A stretch of DNA of 64,000 bases from Colius striatus (Eukaryota > Chordata > Aves > Coliiformes > Coliidae): contig NC_084767.1 in assembly GCF_028858725.1 (NCBI RefSeq), forward strand, positions 20,661,895 to 20,725,894. Reading direction: 5' to 3'. The notes under the pieces are model-generated. The model was not told the origin of the DNA, made no database searches, and worked only from the letters and a program-made list of their open reading frames with translations. Shown here piece by piece: positions 11,946 through 25,151 of the stretch. The translations under genes were made by a program, and so were the position numbers. Numbering within the stretch: position 1 is the first letter of the stretch; every line of letters begins with the position of its first letter.

Positions 11946-12375
11946 TGGAGAACGTCTGCAGAATGTGTTGTGTGCACACAGGTTAAACTTTGTGAATTTC
12001 TCTCTGATAGAGTCCTCTACTCAATCTGTTGTGTGCACACATCTGAAACTTACAGAATTTCTGTCTTGTAATCCAAGTCCTCTGCTGAACGTGCTGTGTG
12101 CACACATCTGAAACTTAGAGCATTTTTCTCTGATAGAGTACTGTGCTGATTTGCTGTGTGCACACATCTAAAATGACAGAATGTCTGTGTTGTAATTAGA
12201 GTATTATGCTGTATCTGCTGTGTGCACAGATCTGAAACCTACAGGATTTCTGTCTGATAGAGTACTTTAATGAATTTGTTGTATGCACACATCTTAAAAT
12301 GACAGAATTTCTATCTGATAGAGTACAATCTGATAGAGTTTATCTGCCATTTCCTGTGTGCATGCATTTGATACG
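11946..12375 (+). repeat. ~61-63 bp satellite array, second forward block
   Basis: About seven units in the same orientation as the 7256-9650 block, each with a GTGTGCACAC core followed by ATCTGAAACTTACAGAATTTC-like sequence. They end directly against copy 2 of the segmental duplication. Confidence 0.88.
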
Positions 12376-13722
12376 TCTTTTTATGATTAATGTCTATTAT
12401 GTTTAAGGTAGTCTCTCTACTAATAAGAATTTCTCAGTGTTGCTAGAACACTCCAGGCCTTTGCATGTACGAATTTGTCCTTTTGATCCATTATCACCTT
12501 CAGGCAACCGTAAAGTATTCCTGCTCCAAAGGAAGTACTGAATCTTCTTGTGTAGAATGTAGTTTAGCATAATGAAAAAAGTGTCTTAAAACAATGTAAC
12601 AGAGTACTGATGGTTATTTCTGTCATTGCTGCTACACAAAGGGTGATGCTGGAACAGCAATGTTGGACCAGGTAGTGCCATCTATGAGTTAACAGTACAT
12701 TGTCTTTTTGGAAGTGACCCAGAAGCTACTGTTAGAGAGTTTTGACTATTGTATTCTTTGTTTGCAGTATGTGCAGAGTTGATTTGGGGAACATTCTGAA
12801 GCTGAATAACGTGTTACGGTGCGGTCTGGAAAACTTCTTTAACTTTCAGCAGTAATAAGTTAATTGAAATCTGAAATCATTTCTGCTCTGATCCACAGCA
12901 GGTAGCAGTTCTTCCTATACTCTTCATTGCCTGCTTTCCTGCTTCAAAACTGAATTCCGGGAAATCTGCCTATGCCTCAAGTAATACAGTATTATGACAT
13001 CAGAGGAGGCTTTTGTGTGTTGTCAGTAATGTCTTTTTTTCCTCCTTCTTGCTCAGATCTGAATTGCTTTCTTGGGAGGTTATTGAGATGGAGTGATATC
13101 AAATGCCTCTGAGGACCCTGAAGTCATGCAGCAGAAGTGTTTATTGTGCCTGAATTTCTTCATTTTATTTCAGAAATCCATTGACTCATGCCATGTATTT
13201 TTCTGTTCTGAAGAGCATTTCTTTGCAGCTTCTGATGAGCTTGCATGTAGCATGAACTATGTGTGCATAATTAGCGCAAGTGCTCAGAGGAAACAGCATG
13301 CCCTGTTTGCATATTGCCCACTGAGACCTCTAGGTATCACAGTAGAACTGAGAAGAACCAGGCAGATTCTTGCTTCTGTTATTCCAGCCTTCAGATTGTT
13401 GCTGAGCTGCAGTTCCTGATTGAATGGAAAATAGACTTGCTCCCTTTTCAAGAGACCAAGACAGTTGTTTTAAAGTCTCCAAAACTTATGGTTAGGCTGA
13501 ACTGTAATAACTAGATTATTTCATTTCATTTGGTGTGTTGCTATGCATCCGAGAAGTCATTAAGGAGAAAAGATGTTGTAGACAATATGCTGAGTGGTGG
13601 TCTTTTTCTTCCAGGTGAGCAATAGGAATCTGTGACTGATAAGCAGGCTGATCAGTATTGACATACTGCAGCTTGTGCTTCCTGACACTGCTACCTGACA
13701 CAGGTCTGTGCTGTATGATGAA
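12376..13722 (+). repeat. Segmental duplication, copy 2
   Basis: Same-strand partner of 5699-7032. The divergence is low enough that the two translate to almost the same short peptides (66-codon frames at 6624-6824 and 13314-13514 differ at one residue). That reflects recent duplication or gene conversion and does not show coding. Confidence 0.9.
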
Positions 13723-14979
13723 GAGATTAGTCCTGTATTGTTTTTATGGTTATCAGTATGTTCTAGGGTGATCAGTAATCGACTACTATGTTTTAAGGCA
13801 GTGGTTTTTTATAGAATTTGGAGCAGTGATTTTGACCTTACAAAATAAATAGATGACAAGTACCCACAGCTCCTCATGACAGTAAAAGGGACTTGTGATT
13901 GCTCAGTGCATCACAAAATCGGAATGCTTGGTAACATTTCCATTTTGCATCTGTGTTACTGAGAAGATATATTTAACAGGAAGGATGTCATCAAGTTGGT
14001 CTTTTTAAGTAAAATACATTATTTCTCTAATATTCTTTTGAACCTTAGTGTTGATTAATGTTTTCTGCATACTTCATTTAAAAAAACCCAGTTCTTTAAA
14101 TAGCTGGTATAAAACCAAGTTCTCTCCAGCAGAAGAATGTTTTGACTGTTTTCTGCGTAACAATTTCTGTGAGGCTAATGAAGTGCAAAGTAGAACTGTA
14201 TGTATTAGCAAAACTGAAACAGATGGATAATTTTCATAAGGGTGTGATAGTTCCTGAGATGCTGAAGATGCTAGTTATCTGGATACCTTTGTAGAATTTG
14301 CCTTGAAAAAATATCTTGTCTTGACAGTTATTGACAGCTTGTGAGAGGTGATGAGTGTCATTACTGTTCAAGAGCAGAAATCAACTGTAGTTTCCGAGCA
14401 AGACAATAGAATGAAAAGACTCATCTAGGTTTGGTTTGGGTTTGGTTTTGGTGGTTGACTTATGGATTTTTTGTTAGTTTATTCATTTTGGTTTGTTGTG
14501 TTTGGTTTGCTGGGTTTTTTTAATAGAGTAAATAAAAATTCAGGAGGTAAGAAAATGGAGAAGTTTTGAGGAGCTTGTAAAGTGGAACTTTTGGGTTGTG
14601 CATTGTCCTTTACTGCTACAGGAGAAAAATAGAGTGTGACAGGAAGAAACTTGTGTAAAACATGGTACCTTAGAAGGCTTTTTGGAATACTAGGAAAACC
14701 TTCTTGATTTGTGAAAAGTCAAATAACAGTTAAGCTTGATGAGCAAAGCAGGAGTTATGCAAGATGTCACAATGTGGTATTTTAGTAGTCTGTGACTTTT
14801 TCTAGCAGACAATTCTTTGTAGTTGAAAGCAGTAAAGCTGTGTGATCCCTCATGTGGGTCAGACACTGGATTGGAACATAGGCTATGAATTTGGGTCCTA
14901 ATTCTGTGCATCGTCTTATTTGTATTTGGGCAAGTTGCTTAATTTATGCATATATGTGTTAGATAAGCAAAATTTACCA
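13723..14979. other. Intergenic, no gene seen
   Basis: AT-rich, with a G/T-rich simple stretch at about 14430-14525. No exon was recognised; the 60-codon frame at 14048-14230 has no family resemblance. Confidence 0.5.
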
Positions 14980-15590
14980 AATCAGATCAGCTGGGCTAAC
15001 CTCCCTACTCAAGTAGGTCTACCTAAGCACCACTTTCTCAGGACTGTGTCTTGGTGGCTTCTGAATGTTACGAAGGTGAGAGACTCCACCACTTCTCTGG
15101 GTAACCTGTGCCAGTGCTTGGTCACCCTCACGTTAAAAAAATGTTTTCTGATGTTGAGGGAACTTCCTGTATTTCAGTTTGTACTCGTTGCCTCTTGCCT
15201 CTTGTCCTGTCACTGGGTACTACTGAGAAGAGTCTTTACCTTGGGAAGATCCCTGCTTAAGCTTTCTCTTCTCCAGGTTAAATGGTCCCTTTCTTCATAG
15301 GAGAGATGCTTTTAGTCCCTTCATCATCTCTGAGGCTTTTTCTGAGTCTCTCTCTGCTATGTCCATGTCTCTTCTGTGCTGGGGAGCCCACAGCACACCA
15401 GATGTGGCTTCACCAGCACTGAGTTGTCAGCAGGGAGAAGAATCACTTCCCTTAACCTGCTGACAATGCTCTTCTTAATGCCACCTGGGATACCATCAGC
15501 CTTTTGTGCACACTGAAGGGCATGCTGTTGGCTCATGTTCAGCTTGGTGTCCACCAGGACGCCTAGGTAATTTTCTGCAAAGCAGCTTTT
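14980..15590 (-). mobile_element. CR1: CR1 LINE, older diverged copy
   Basis: The reverse complement shows the diagnostic CR1 C-terminal sense segment. Directly on the plus strand one sees GGGGAGCCCACAGCACACCAG, CACCAGCACTGAGTTGTCAGC, GGCTCATGTTCAGCTTGGTG and TCCACCAGGACGCCTAGG. It lacks a clear 3' tail and is frameshifted throughout. Confidence 0.8.
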
Positions 15591-18500
15591 CAGTCAGGTG
15601 GACCTCAGCATATTAAGGCCTGGTGTTCTAATGAAAAAAACAACACCAAAAAGAAAAGTTTTTAGCATGATAGGTTCAACTGTGGTGGTGATAAAATTAA
15701 TTTTAAATAACTTTTCAGTGTAGTTGTGATGACTCTTCAAATTTCACCAGTTCTCTTGGAACTTAATGATTTATAAGCCTTGCTCAAGTGAAGAATTTCT
15801 GAGGACATTGTGAATATCTGAGTAGACAGCAGCACTGGATTACAGGGCTTTTATTACCTGTGATAATTAGATGAAAATTCCTATCTTGTTAACCAAGCTG
15901 GAAGGTTAAGTAGTGTGCATGTAGACTTTTACCACTTTGATGAATTGCTGCATAAGTGGTTTCTGCTGTCACTGGATCTGATACAAATGCAAAATTTATT
16001 TCCTTGATGTAAGTGTATCATATTAGCCATCCTAAGGAAAATGAAGTTAAACATTACTAAAGTATGTTCTGCACATAATTGACTTTATTTTCTTTAATTG
16101 AGAGTGATGCTGTTCTGAAAGAGAATTTAGTGTATCTAAATTGTCTACTGCTAGCTGCATGATGATAGATTAGAAAATACAAGAAACCCAGTAACAGCTT
16201 CTGTGACATAGTTTGTTTTCACAAGTCAACAGAAATTGAGGTATCAAGAACCTTCGGTGATATGTTGGGTGTTAACTTGAGCCATTGAAGTACTTAATTT
16301 AATAATTTCTGTAATCCATGCTTTTAAACTGTTTCTGAGAGACTTTTGTAAGTTTTATCTAGATGTCCAGGTTGTTAAAATATTTTAAACATGAATACAA
16401 AATATGTCTCTTCTGCCTTTTAAGAGCAAGAAATACAAAAGCAGCAATAGGTTAGTATAATGGAGATGCAGCATAAAGGAATTTGTAGGGATGTTTTTAA
16501 TTATAGTAGATGACTCTGTTTTTCTTATCATCGTGAAAAATTAGGATGACTCCCAGTCATCATGAAGTGCATCTTAAAATATGACATTATAAAAATTCCT
16601 GGTCTTGGTTCAAGAAAGAAAAGGGAAATGTCACTTTGTATTGATCTACTGCTAGTGGTATGTGATTTACTGCTTATTCTTATTCTGTTTTATTAGGTGC
16701 TGACATGATCTGGAAGAACTTTCGTGGCACTTGATGCCATCTCTTCCCAGATTGCATGATGGCATTTTGTCATATGACTGTTAATCATTAAGTTAATAGA
16801 GATTTAAACTATTGCTGCATCTTCACTGAAAGAGGAGATCATCTGCTGAAGCATGACAGTTGAACATATGTTCTCCTCTCGTCTATTCTAACAAAAAGTA
16901 AAGCAAGTTACATTGAATGTGTAACCATTTGAAGGATACTCGTGTTTTAAAATTGCTCTAACTTGTCTGAAGTCATTTTCCCGGACTGCTATTACGCTGT
17001 CAGATTAGATAAGTTAGAAGATTCTAAATCTGAAGACAAAGTGGAGGCTTTTCATGCTCCCTGAAACAACCCTTTTTGCCTAATTGAAGACTGAAACTAA
17101 ATCAACTGAATGTATTTCTGCTTAGTAAACTGATTCTTTTTTCTAGTAGTTTAATTCCAAGGAATTTTAGTGCCCTGTCCTCCTTCAACCTCTTGGCCAC
17201 TCTAAATATGTGAGCTAAAAGAGGTCTGTTGGTACCTAGCTGGTATAATTAATTCAGTTTTGCAGACATATCAAATTAATAACTAGCAGAGAGGGACCCA
17301 AAGAGTATTGCTTCTAAGAGTCTGGAGTTTTCTATGACTGACAGGTACAATAAACAAGGATGATTGGACTGAATCCAGTCACTTTATAAATGGAGAGACG
17401 GCACTGGGAGCATGTCACAAGAGTGTAGGCACGAGATTTATTCAAGGAACATTTAATTAAACTGGAAAGTAATGGAAGATACAGTGTGTAACCCCTCCAT
17501 TATAGAAAGCCCTACATTGATTAAATAATTTATTATTGTGGAGAAATAATGGCTTCATGTTTTTCCAGGACAGAGTATGAAGTGCTGTATAACATTTGAA
17601 AGCTACACAGATTACATTGATATAACCTTCAGAATTTTTATTATGCTGAGTCTACTTCTGTACTGTACATCCAAAAGCAGTAAATTCTGGTGACCCATGT
17701 GAAGAGTTTGGGGTACTGTTATTTAAAAAATACATCTGACAAATACTATGAAAGTCAGTAGTGGAGCCATAGGTTATAATCCTATTTCTTGTGTCAGTGT
17801 GGTTTGTGAATTGATAAGCCAATTGATAGGCATGACACTTACTCAATATACTCCCTTGAGTTGTAACATGTTGTCTGTTAAAATACTTTAATGGTTCTCT
17901 AGAAAGATTTGTCATTCTTATTTTTCTTTTTTTCCCTCGTGATTTTTAATTTTTTGATGGAGAAAGCTTGGGTGAATGTGCTGCTTGTCAGCTGGAGATT
18001 TACAGTGATGCATGTTTAGATTGTTGGGCAGTTACGCACTTTGTAGTCTTTAGAAGTTGCTGATCTTCACAATGCATTTTTTAGGGGCATGTATTTTTTA
18101 ACACAGTAGTAGCTGGAAGTTAATGAAACAATACCTTCAAGTTTACATAGCAAAAAGGTTCTGTGCCATGAGTGAATGTCAGTTTTCTTCCTAGACTAGG
18201 TTGTTTGGGGTTGGTTTTTTTTTTTCAACTGAAATCTCCTCCTGGCTGTCATATTGTGTAGTGAACTCTTCTGATCCTTTACTTGGGGAACAATTTTCTT
18301 ATTTAAAGAGATGCTGTTCTGTACACTGACTTCAAAAAGTCCAATCCAAATCAATTGTTTCTATTTTATATTGCATGGTTATTTCAGATATTCTGTCCAG
18401 ACTTTGAATGACCACATTTTCCATTTCCCATTTCCCAGCATGTGGGCTTCCCTCATGAAACCTTTCTGTTATGTTTTGATCATGAAGTTAGTGTTTTTGT

Positions 18501-20341
18501 TTCCTGTGTTACTACTGCACATAAAATTAAGACTGGTTTAAGATGCTACTTTGTGAAACAGCATGTATTTTGAGCTGACAGTCTTCTAGACATGAAGTTA
18601 TTAAAAGTTGTATAGGGATGGGGAATAGGACAGATTTGTCCTATTTTTGGATAGGCTGTAGCATCCAAATAATTTGAGTGTAGTGTATTAAACCAACCGA
18701 AAGCATGGTAGTAGTTGCAATCTAAAGTTAGAGGTTTTTACCATGTGCAGATACTTGCTTGTGCTGTAGTGTGAATACTTTTGCACAAGCACTTGCCAGT
18801 TTCAAGAAGGCTTTTGGTTAAAGATGCTGAAAAACAGAGGCAACCTTTGTGTTCTGTTTTAAGCATGAAAGAATTGAGATGTAGTACGAGAAGAGAAGAA
18901 TTGAACTTCTTGCAGATAAATCCATCAATGGCAATTATCACCTCTGATTTTATGCTTAGGTGAAACGTGAGAAAATAAGCCATATCATAAGATCTCACTC
19001 CTGGGAGTGAGAGTGTTACAGAAAAAATAAATGCCCAGTTTTACTTTAAGAATATACGCCTTGAAACAATCTTTAAATGATAAAGAGTTAACTAAAGCAT
19101 TAAGGTTTAGGGAGTTGTTAGGAAAAAGGATGTTTTGAGGGGGAAGATCTGAAGACTTTTCATTAATTTAGGCTCTTTTTTTTGGTACTGTGATATGCAA
19201 TATTTGTAGAAAAGATATCATGTTCAAATAATTTGTCATGTTCACTTACATTTATTCTTAAGTTCGTTGCAGACCTGTCTGCTGTCAAGGATCCATTTCC
19301 TCTGTGACACTTGAGTTTCTCAAGGAAAGTTTCAGTTGGGGGACAGATTATTACTCAGCTCTAGAGCATACAAAGGTTTTTTGATTGCTTCTTTTGATAA
19401 AATGGTACCCATGAAATGGTATCCCAAGGGAAGCTCTTATAATCAGACATGCAGTATCCAAATTACTAAGCCAAAGCACTGTACTCTAAACTGTCTTCCT
19501 GTTGTGCAGTGTCATGAATGGAAGATAGATAGGAACCAGAACTGTGCTCATGTCTTGGATTCCCCCAGAACTTTTAGAACTGGGCTGTAGAAACTGTAAT
19601 ATTAAAACTGTTTTACCCTCTGTAGCCAAAGGGGCACCTATCAGAACTTCGCTCTTTCTGAAGGAATCTCTGACTCTTAGATGAAGTTGAGTAGGACATT
19701 GGACACTTCAGCTTTGAATGCACTTACAATTTCTCACATGAAGTTAAAATTCCTGAGTTCCCTTCTGTTTCTGGTTTTTGTCTTCTGTAATATTTCTGAT
19801 AATATGTTTCTCATATTCCATGCTGTCATGCTTACCCATCTAGACAGGAATAATGAAAACTCCACGTTCCTGCTGTTTTCTGCCTTACAGATACTAGTCT
19901 CCCTTAGCATATTGTGGATGTTGTAGCCACACTCGTCAGATCATAGTGCCAGTTAGTACTACCTACAGTACTGCCTGTTCCTAGTCAGTTATGGAATTTA
20001 AATTTCTGACAGAAAATATTTAAACTAAATATTCTGTGCAGTTTTAGGATAGTTAATGTTTGTGTCTGTTCTGTGTGAAATGTCAAAGCCCTAGGTTGTA
20101 CACATCAGTGTAATGTGAACATGATCCTTATTTCTTCTGGTATTGTCCTCTTACAGACCTATTTTTTTTTCTCATCTTGTTAGATAAATATTTCTGAGGA
20201 AATATTTGGCTTTGCTTTGTAGCACCCACTCCACTGAGCAGGAATTTTCTCATGTAACTGCAGTGTGCTACCTTCAAAACAAAGGTGAAATTCGATTCAG
20301 TAAAAATAACTTCCTGGTTAGGTTTACAAATACATAAAGGA
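15591..20341. other. Long intergenic stretch, no gene seen
   Basis: About 4.7 kb of AT-rich DNA without a recognisable exon, RNA gene or dated repeat. Short open frames at 17652-17915, 18311-18541, 19336-19590 and 19681-19926 have no recognisable motifs and no consistent splice environment. Confidence 0.5.
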
Positions 20342-20646
20342 TGCGTGTCAGGAGGATGGAGCCAGGCTCTTCTCAATGATGTCCAATGATAGGACAAGGG
20401 GCAACAGGTATAAGCTGGAACATAAGAGTTTCCAAAGAAATAAAAGGAAGAGTTTCTTCACTGTGAGGATGATGGAACATGGAAACAGGCTGCCCAGAGT
20501 TGTGGAGTCTGCTTTTCTGGAGACATTCAAACCCCACCTGGATGAGTTCCTGTGTGACCTACTGTAGGTGGTCCTGCTCTGGCAGGGGGGTTGGATTAGA
20601 TGATCTTTTGAGGTCCCTTCCAACCTTTAACATTCTATGATTCTCT
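20342..20646 (+). mobile_element. CR1: CR1 LINE, 3' end only
   Basis: Begins near GGATGCGTGTCAGGAGGATGG, runs through AGGACAAGGGGCAACAGG, GGCTGCCCAGAGTTGTGGAG and TGGATTAGATGATCTTTTGAG, and ends CCTTCCAACCTTTAACATTCTATGATTCTCTGA. About 300 bp of 3' untranslated region and the last codons remain. Confidence 0.92.
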
Positions 20647-22749
20647 GATAAGACAATATTCCAGTTTTACTTAGGGAATATATGGAATGGAAAATGTTTC
20701 ACATTTCTGCCATGAGAAGTGTATGCCACTAATTACAATATTGGTACATCAAACTTCATACCAGTTATGGGAGTTGTCAACTGACTATTTTTCACTTGCT
20801 GATTTCAATATTGGTTTGTATTCTCTGCAGAGGTTATAAATTCAGGGTAAAAACTGTCAGTCTAGTGTGGCTGACAGGTTCTTGATTAATGAAGCCTAGG
20901 ACTCAATTTGCAAAAAGCAGTGTCTCTGCTGTTGCCAGTATGGAGATGGCTGAGTTTTACAGGATGGAGCATCTGTTTGTAAAGATGTTTTTCAGTCACT
21001 CTTTTTTAAGGTAACTGTGAAAATAGTACTATTAATACATGTTGGAAAGTCAGTGAGGTTTTAATAGAAGTAAATGTGGCTTCTCCAGACTGTGGGCTGC
21101 CAATTCCATTTGGGAAGGCTTCTGCATTAATCTGACATCTTGTTTAGCACTGATAACACTAGAGAGTCCAATTAAAGTATTTCAAGAAGACATCCTCATA
21201 CAAGACTATGTTGATTGTCCACTAATGTATATTGAATTTTAGCTAAATACAGCCCCGGGTGCTGTGCTGGAAAGCAAAGGAGCTTGCTGTCCGAGTTCTT
21301 AATTCCTTTTATATCGATTTGGCTGCTAATGATATAACCTTCTACTCTAATTAACTGACATCTGCATTAGGCTGAATAACAGCTCCCTGCTTGAAGCTGT
21401 CCACTGGTTTGTGTTATGAAATGTGCCCTCCTTCTGTGTTAGATTTTGTACAGATTAACTCAGTCTGTGCAAAATCAATTATCTAAAGGACTGACTTTTC
21501 TTTTAAATATCTTCTAAAGCAAGTTTGTCTTTCTGCTCTCTACACTCCTGCCTATGTGTCTAGGGCTTATGTTGCTGGTGAGCCTGGCCAGCTGGTTCAC
21601 TGACTGGATGCTTTTCTAATCTTTCTCAATGGGTTATTTATTATCCTTTGACTGATTTGAGGCTGCCAAGAAAGATGTAAGTTTAGATATAGATGGGGTA
21701 TGAAGACCTAAGTATAATGGGTCATTTTGTATGTCTTAGGTCATGAAGCAACCATCAGATGTAAATTACTAAATCAAGCTAAAAACATTGCTAGATTGGG
21801 AGGACTAATCTGCTTATGAAATCATATTGCCAAACCTACGAACTGACAGTTCTCAGATTGGGAAATTTTGGTTTCTGCATCTGAAAAATAAACTTAATGT
21901 TTTTAGTGCAAGATTGTTTACAGCACTTAATAACTTAAAATCATTAGTTTGTGGAAGTTCATCTTGAGCAGCTATTTTGTTATGAAATTTCCAGTTGTCG
22001 TTCAGTGTAGAGGGTAAACTAGGACAGACTTTAAATTATAGGAATAATGAAATATGTTATTGAAAAGAGAGCAGAAGTGAAATTCCTAGGCTTGCTGGTT
22101 CTGAGCAAGCAGAGCTCAGAAAACTGTGCTTTACACCTGGCTTACATGTCTTCATTTTTTAAGTACTATTGATTCCTAGTTATGCTCTTAGGCATATAGT
22201 GAGTAATTCATCTTCCTGAAGCAATACAACTAGTCCTGATTTAATTCACAGAATTCCATCACTTTTGATTTGCTGGAGTCTTGCTTGAAGTCCTGACACC
22301 TTCTGTTAATAGAAAGTCCATACATGTTATAGTAGCAACAATGATATGTTCTGTTAGATCAGGACATTGCTTTTGCACAGTCTGGTTTCTTTCCATGCAG
22401 TATCTGTGAGTGGCAGACAGAGAAATGAGGAAATAGCACAATCCAGGAAACTGAAGAACGGTAAACAATTTTTTAGTGTGACAAAAGGTTAACATGAGTG
22501 AGTTTATCATAAGATAATTGGCAAGGATATGAACAATGTCCAAAATTAGATAGGGTGCTTGAGATCCATGGCCATCAAAGGGATCTAATGAAGCTGAAGG
22601 AGCAGGCAACCAAATTAATTGTTAGCAGATGTTAGAGAATACATACAAGAAGGAATGATTGGAATACTCGTGCTTGTGGGATTCTGTATTGCTTATAACC
22701 ATTTAAAAAGATCCAGGTGTCATTACGACCAAGACAATAAAGGCTTCTG
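20647..22749. other. Intergenic, possible conserved noncoding stretch
   Basis: No gene was recognised. 21100-21490 is dense in AT-rich homeodomain-like words (TAATTAA, CAATTATC, CTAATGATATAA) and could be a conserved noncoding element, but this cannot be tested without alignment. The minus-strand frame at 22259-22609 has no family resemblance. Confidence 0.4.
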
Positions 22750-23239
22750 CTCAGTGAGCAATGGTGCAACAAATGCAGGGGTGCAACCAGGAAGGCTAAA
22801 GCCCTTTTAGTATTAAGCCTGGCTAGTAAAGTAAAGAAAAACAAGAAGGGTATTTTTAGGTACATCAGCAGCAAAAGGAAGATTAAGGGGAACGTGGGCC
22901 TGCTGCTGAACACAGAGGGTGCCCTGGTGACAGAGGATGCAGAGAAGGCTGAACTGCTGAATGCCTTCTTTGATTCAATCTTTACAACCAAGGCTGGCCC
23001 TTGGGAAGCCCAGCAAGGATAGTAGGATGGCCTGGATGGCGGAGCACTTGCCCTAGGTGGATGAGGAAGAGGTTAAAGACTTGGTGGGCAAACTTAATGT
23101 CATAAATCAGTGGGTCCTGAAAGGATGCATCCTAGAGTGTTGAGGGAGCTGGATGATGTGATTGCTAATTGATCAACATGGATTCACCAAGGGGAGATCC
23201 TGTGTGACCAATCTGATAGCCTTCTGAGTGACATAACCT
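22750..23239 (+). mobile_element. CR1: CR1 ORF2 fragment, sense orientation
   Basis: Matches the endonuclease-RT linker and early RT of the inverted neighbour in opposite orientation. It includes GGCTAAAGCCCTTTTAG, AGGTACATCAGCAGCAAAAGG and GGTGCCCTGGTGACAGAGGATG. An internal deletion jumps at about 23170 from GTGATTGCTAA to ATCAACATGGATTCACCAAGG. Many stops. It joins head-on to the inverted copy at about 23240. Confidence 0.85.
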
Positions 23240-25151
23240 TCTATGTTGTGGGAGACAGTGTCAAAAGCCTTGCTAAAGTCAAGGTAGATGACATCCGCTG
23301 CTCTCCCCTCATCTAGCCAGCCGGTTATGTCCTCATAGAAGGCCATCAGGTTGGTCACACAGGATCTCCCCTTGGTGAATCCATGTTGATTCCCCCTGAT
23401 AACCACCTTTTCCTTCATATGTTTAGTGGTAACATTCAGGATGAGTTGTTCCATCACCTTTCCAGGGATAGAGGTGAGGCTGACTGGCCTGTAGTTTCCT
23501 GGGTCATCCTTCCTGCCCTTTTTGAAGACTGGAGTGACATTGGCCTTTCTCCACTCCTCAGGCACCTCACCTGTCCTCCATGATTGTTCAAAAATGGAGA
23601 GATGCTTAGCAATCACATCAGCCAGCTCCCTCAGCACTCTAGGATGCATCCCATCAGGACCCATTGACTTATGAGCCTTAAGCTTGGCCAACAAGTCTTT
23701 AACCTCTTCCTCATCCACCTGCTCTGCCATCCTGGCCATCCTACTATTCTTGCTGGACTAGGCTTCCCGAGGGCCAGCCATGGCCATAAAGACTGAAGCA
23801 AAGAAAGCATTCAGTGCTTCGGCCTTCTCTGCATCCTTGGTCACCAGGGCACCCTCTGTGTTTAGCAGCGGGCCCACATTACCCCTCGTCATCCTTTTGC
23901 CGGTGATTCACTTCAAAAACGCCTTATTGCTGTCCTTAACATCCTTGGCTAAATTTAATTCTAGAAGGGCTCTAGCCTTCCTAGTTGCACCCCTGCATGC
24001 CCTGGCAATGTTCTTATACTCTTTGCAAGAAGCCAGCCCCTGTTTCCACCTCTCATAGATGGCTGCTTTCTGAGTTGTCCCAGGAGATGTTTGTTCATCC
24101 ATGGAGGCCTCCTACCTCCTTTTCCTCCTTTCTTGCGCATTGGGACACACTGATCCTGGGTTTGGAGGAAGTGGTGCTTGAAGATTGACCAGCTCTGATG
24201 GGCATCCCATGAGATCCGTCCAAGTAGATCTTTGAAGAGGCCAAAATCAGCTCGCCTGAAATCCAGGGTCATGGTCCTTCTTTGTGGCCTGCCTCTTCCA
24301 CACAGGATCTTGAATTCTACCATCTCATCGTCACTGCAGCCAAGGTTGCCTCCAACCTTCACATCCCCAACCAGACCCTCCTTATTTGTCAGCACCAGGT
24401 CCAGCAGCACACCCCTCCTCATTGGTTCCTCAGTCACCAGTGACAGGAAGTTGTTGTCACCAATCTGTAGGAACCTCCTGGACTGTGTGTGCTTGGCTGT
24501 GTGGCTATCCCAGCAAATATCAAGGAGGTTGAAGTCCCCCATGAAGACCAGGGACTGTGATCGTGAGGCAGCTCTCAGCTGTTTGTAGAAGGCCTCGTCC
24601 ACATCCTCTTGATCAGGTGGCCTGTAGCAATCTCCTACAACAATATCACCTGCCTTGCCCTGCCCATTAATTTTTACCCACAAGCACTCAACCTGCCTCC
24701 CATCCCCACCCAGGCAGAGCTCAATACACAATAGTTGCTCCCTCACATAGAGAGCAACTCCACCTCCACACCTTGTCAGCCTGTCCTTCCTAAACAACAC
24801 ACAGCCCTCCATGGCTGTGCTCCAGTCATGGCAGCTGTCCCACCACATGTCTGTGACCGCAATGAGGTCGTAGCCCCACATCCACACCCACATCTCCAGT
24901 TCCTCCTGCTTATTCCCCAGGCTGCGTGCATTGGTGTAGAGGCAGCACAGGGGCTTACTCAAACACACGGGTTTCCCTGAACGGGTGCAGGAGCATCCTC
25001 CCTGGTTTGGCTCTTCCTCAGGGTGGTCAGCCTTCTGGATCTCAGCCCAGTGTGCAGATGAAGGGCACTTATCATTGCATTTCCTGTCCTGCCCCGTTTC
25101 CCAGCTAGAGGGGACAGCTTGTTCTGTTTTGCTTCTCCCCCCACCCCCCAA
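23173..25151 (-). pseudogene. CR1 ORF2: CR1 ORF2 (endonuclease-reverse transcriptase), decayed
   Basis: Two frames on the minus strand. The first (25151 to 23961) covers an APE-type endonuclease, with LYTNARSLGNK near its start, the GDFN motif and a SDDEM block. The second (23739 to 23173) covers early reverse-transcriptase blocks with SMGPDGMHPRVLREL, GNYRPVSLTS and YLDFSKAFDTVSHN, the motif A region with its catalytic Asp. ORF2 normally drives target-primed reverse transcription. Here at least one frameshift separates the frames and the copy stops just after motif A. In the endonuclease, the position usually Glu in the ITETWWD block reads TDMWWD, and the usual SDH is SDD, so the enzyme is unlikely to be active. 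CR1 families are the only sensible assignment. Confidence 0.9.
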
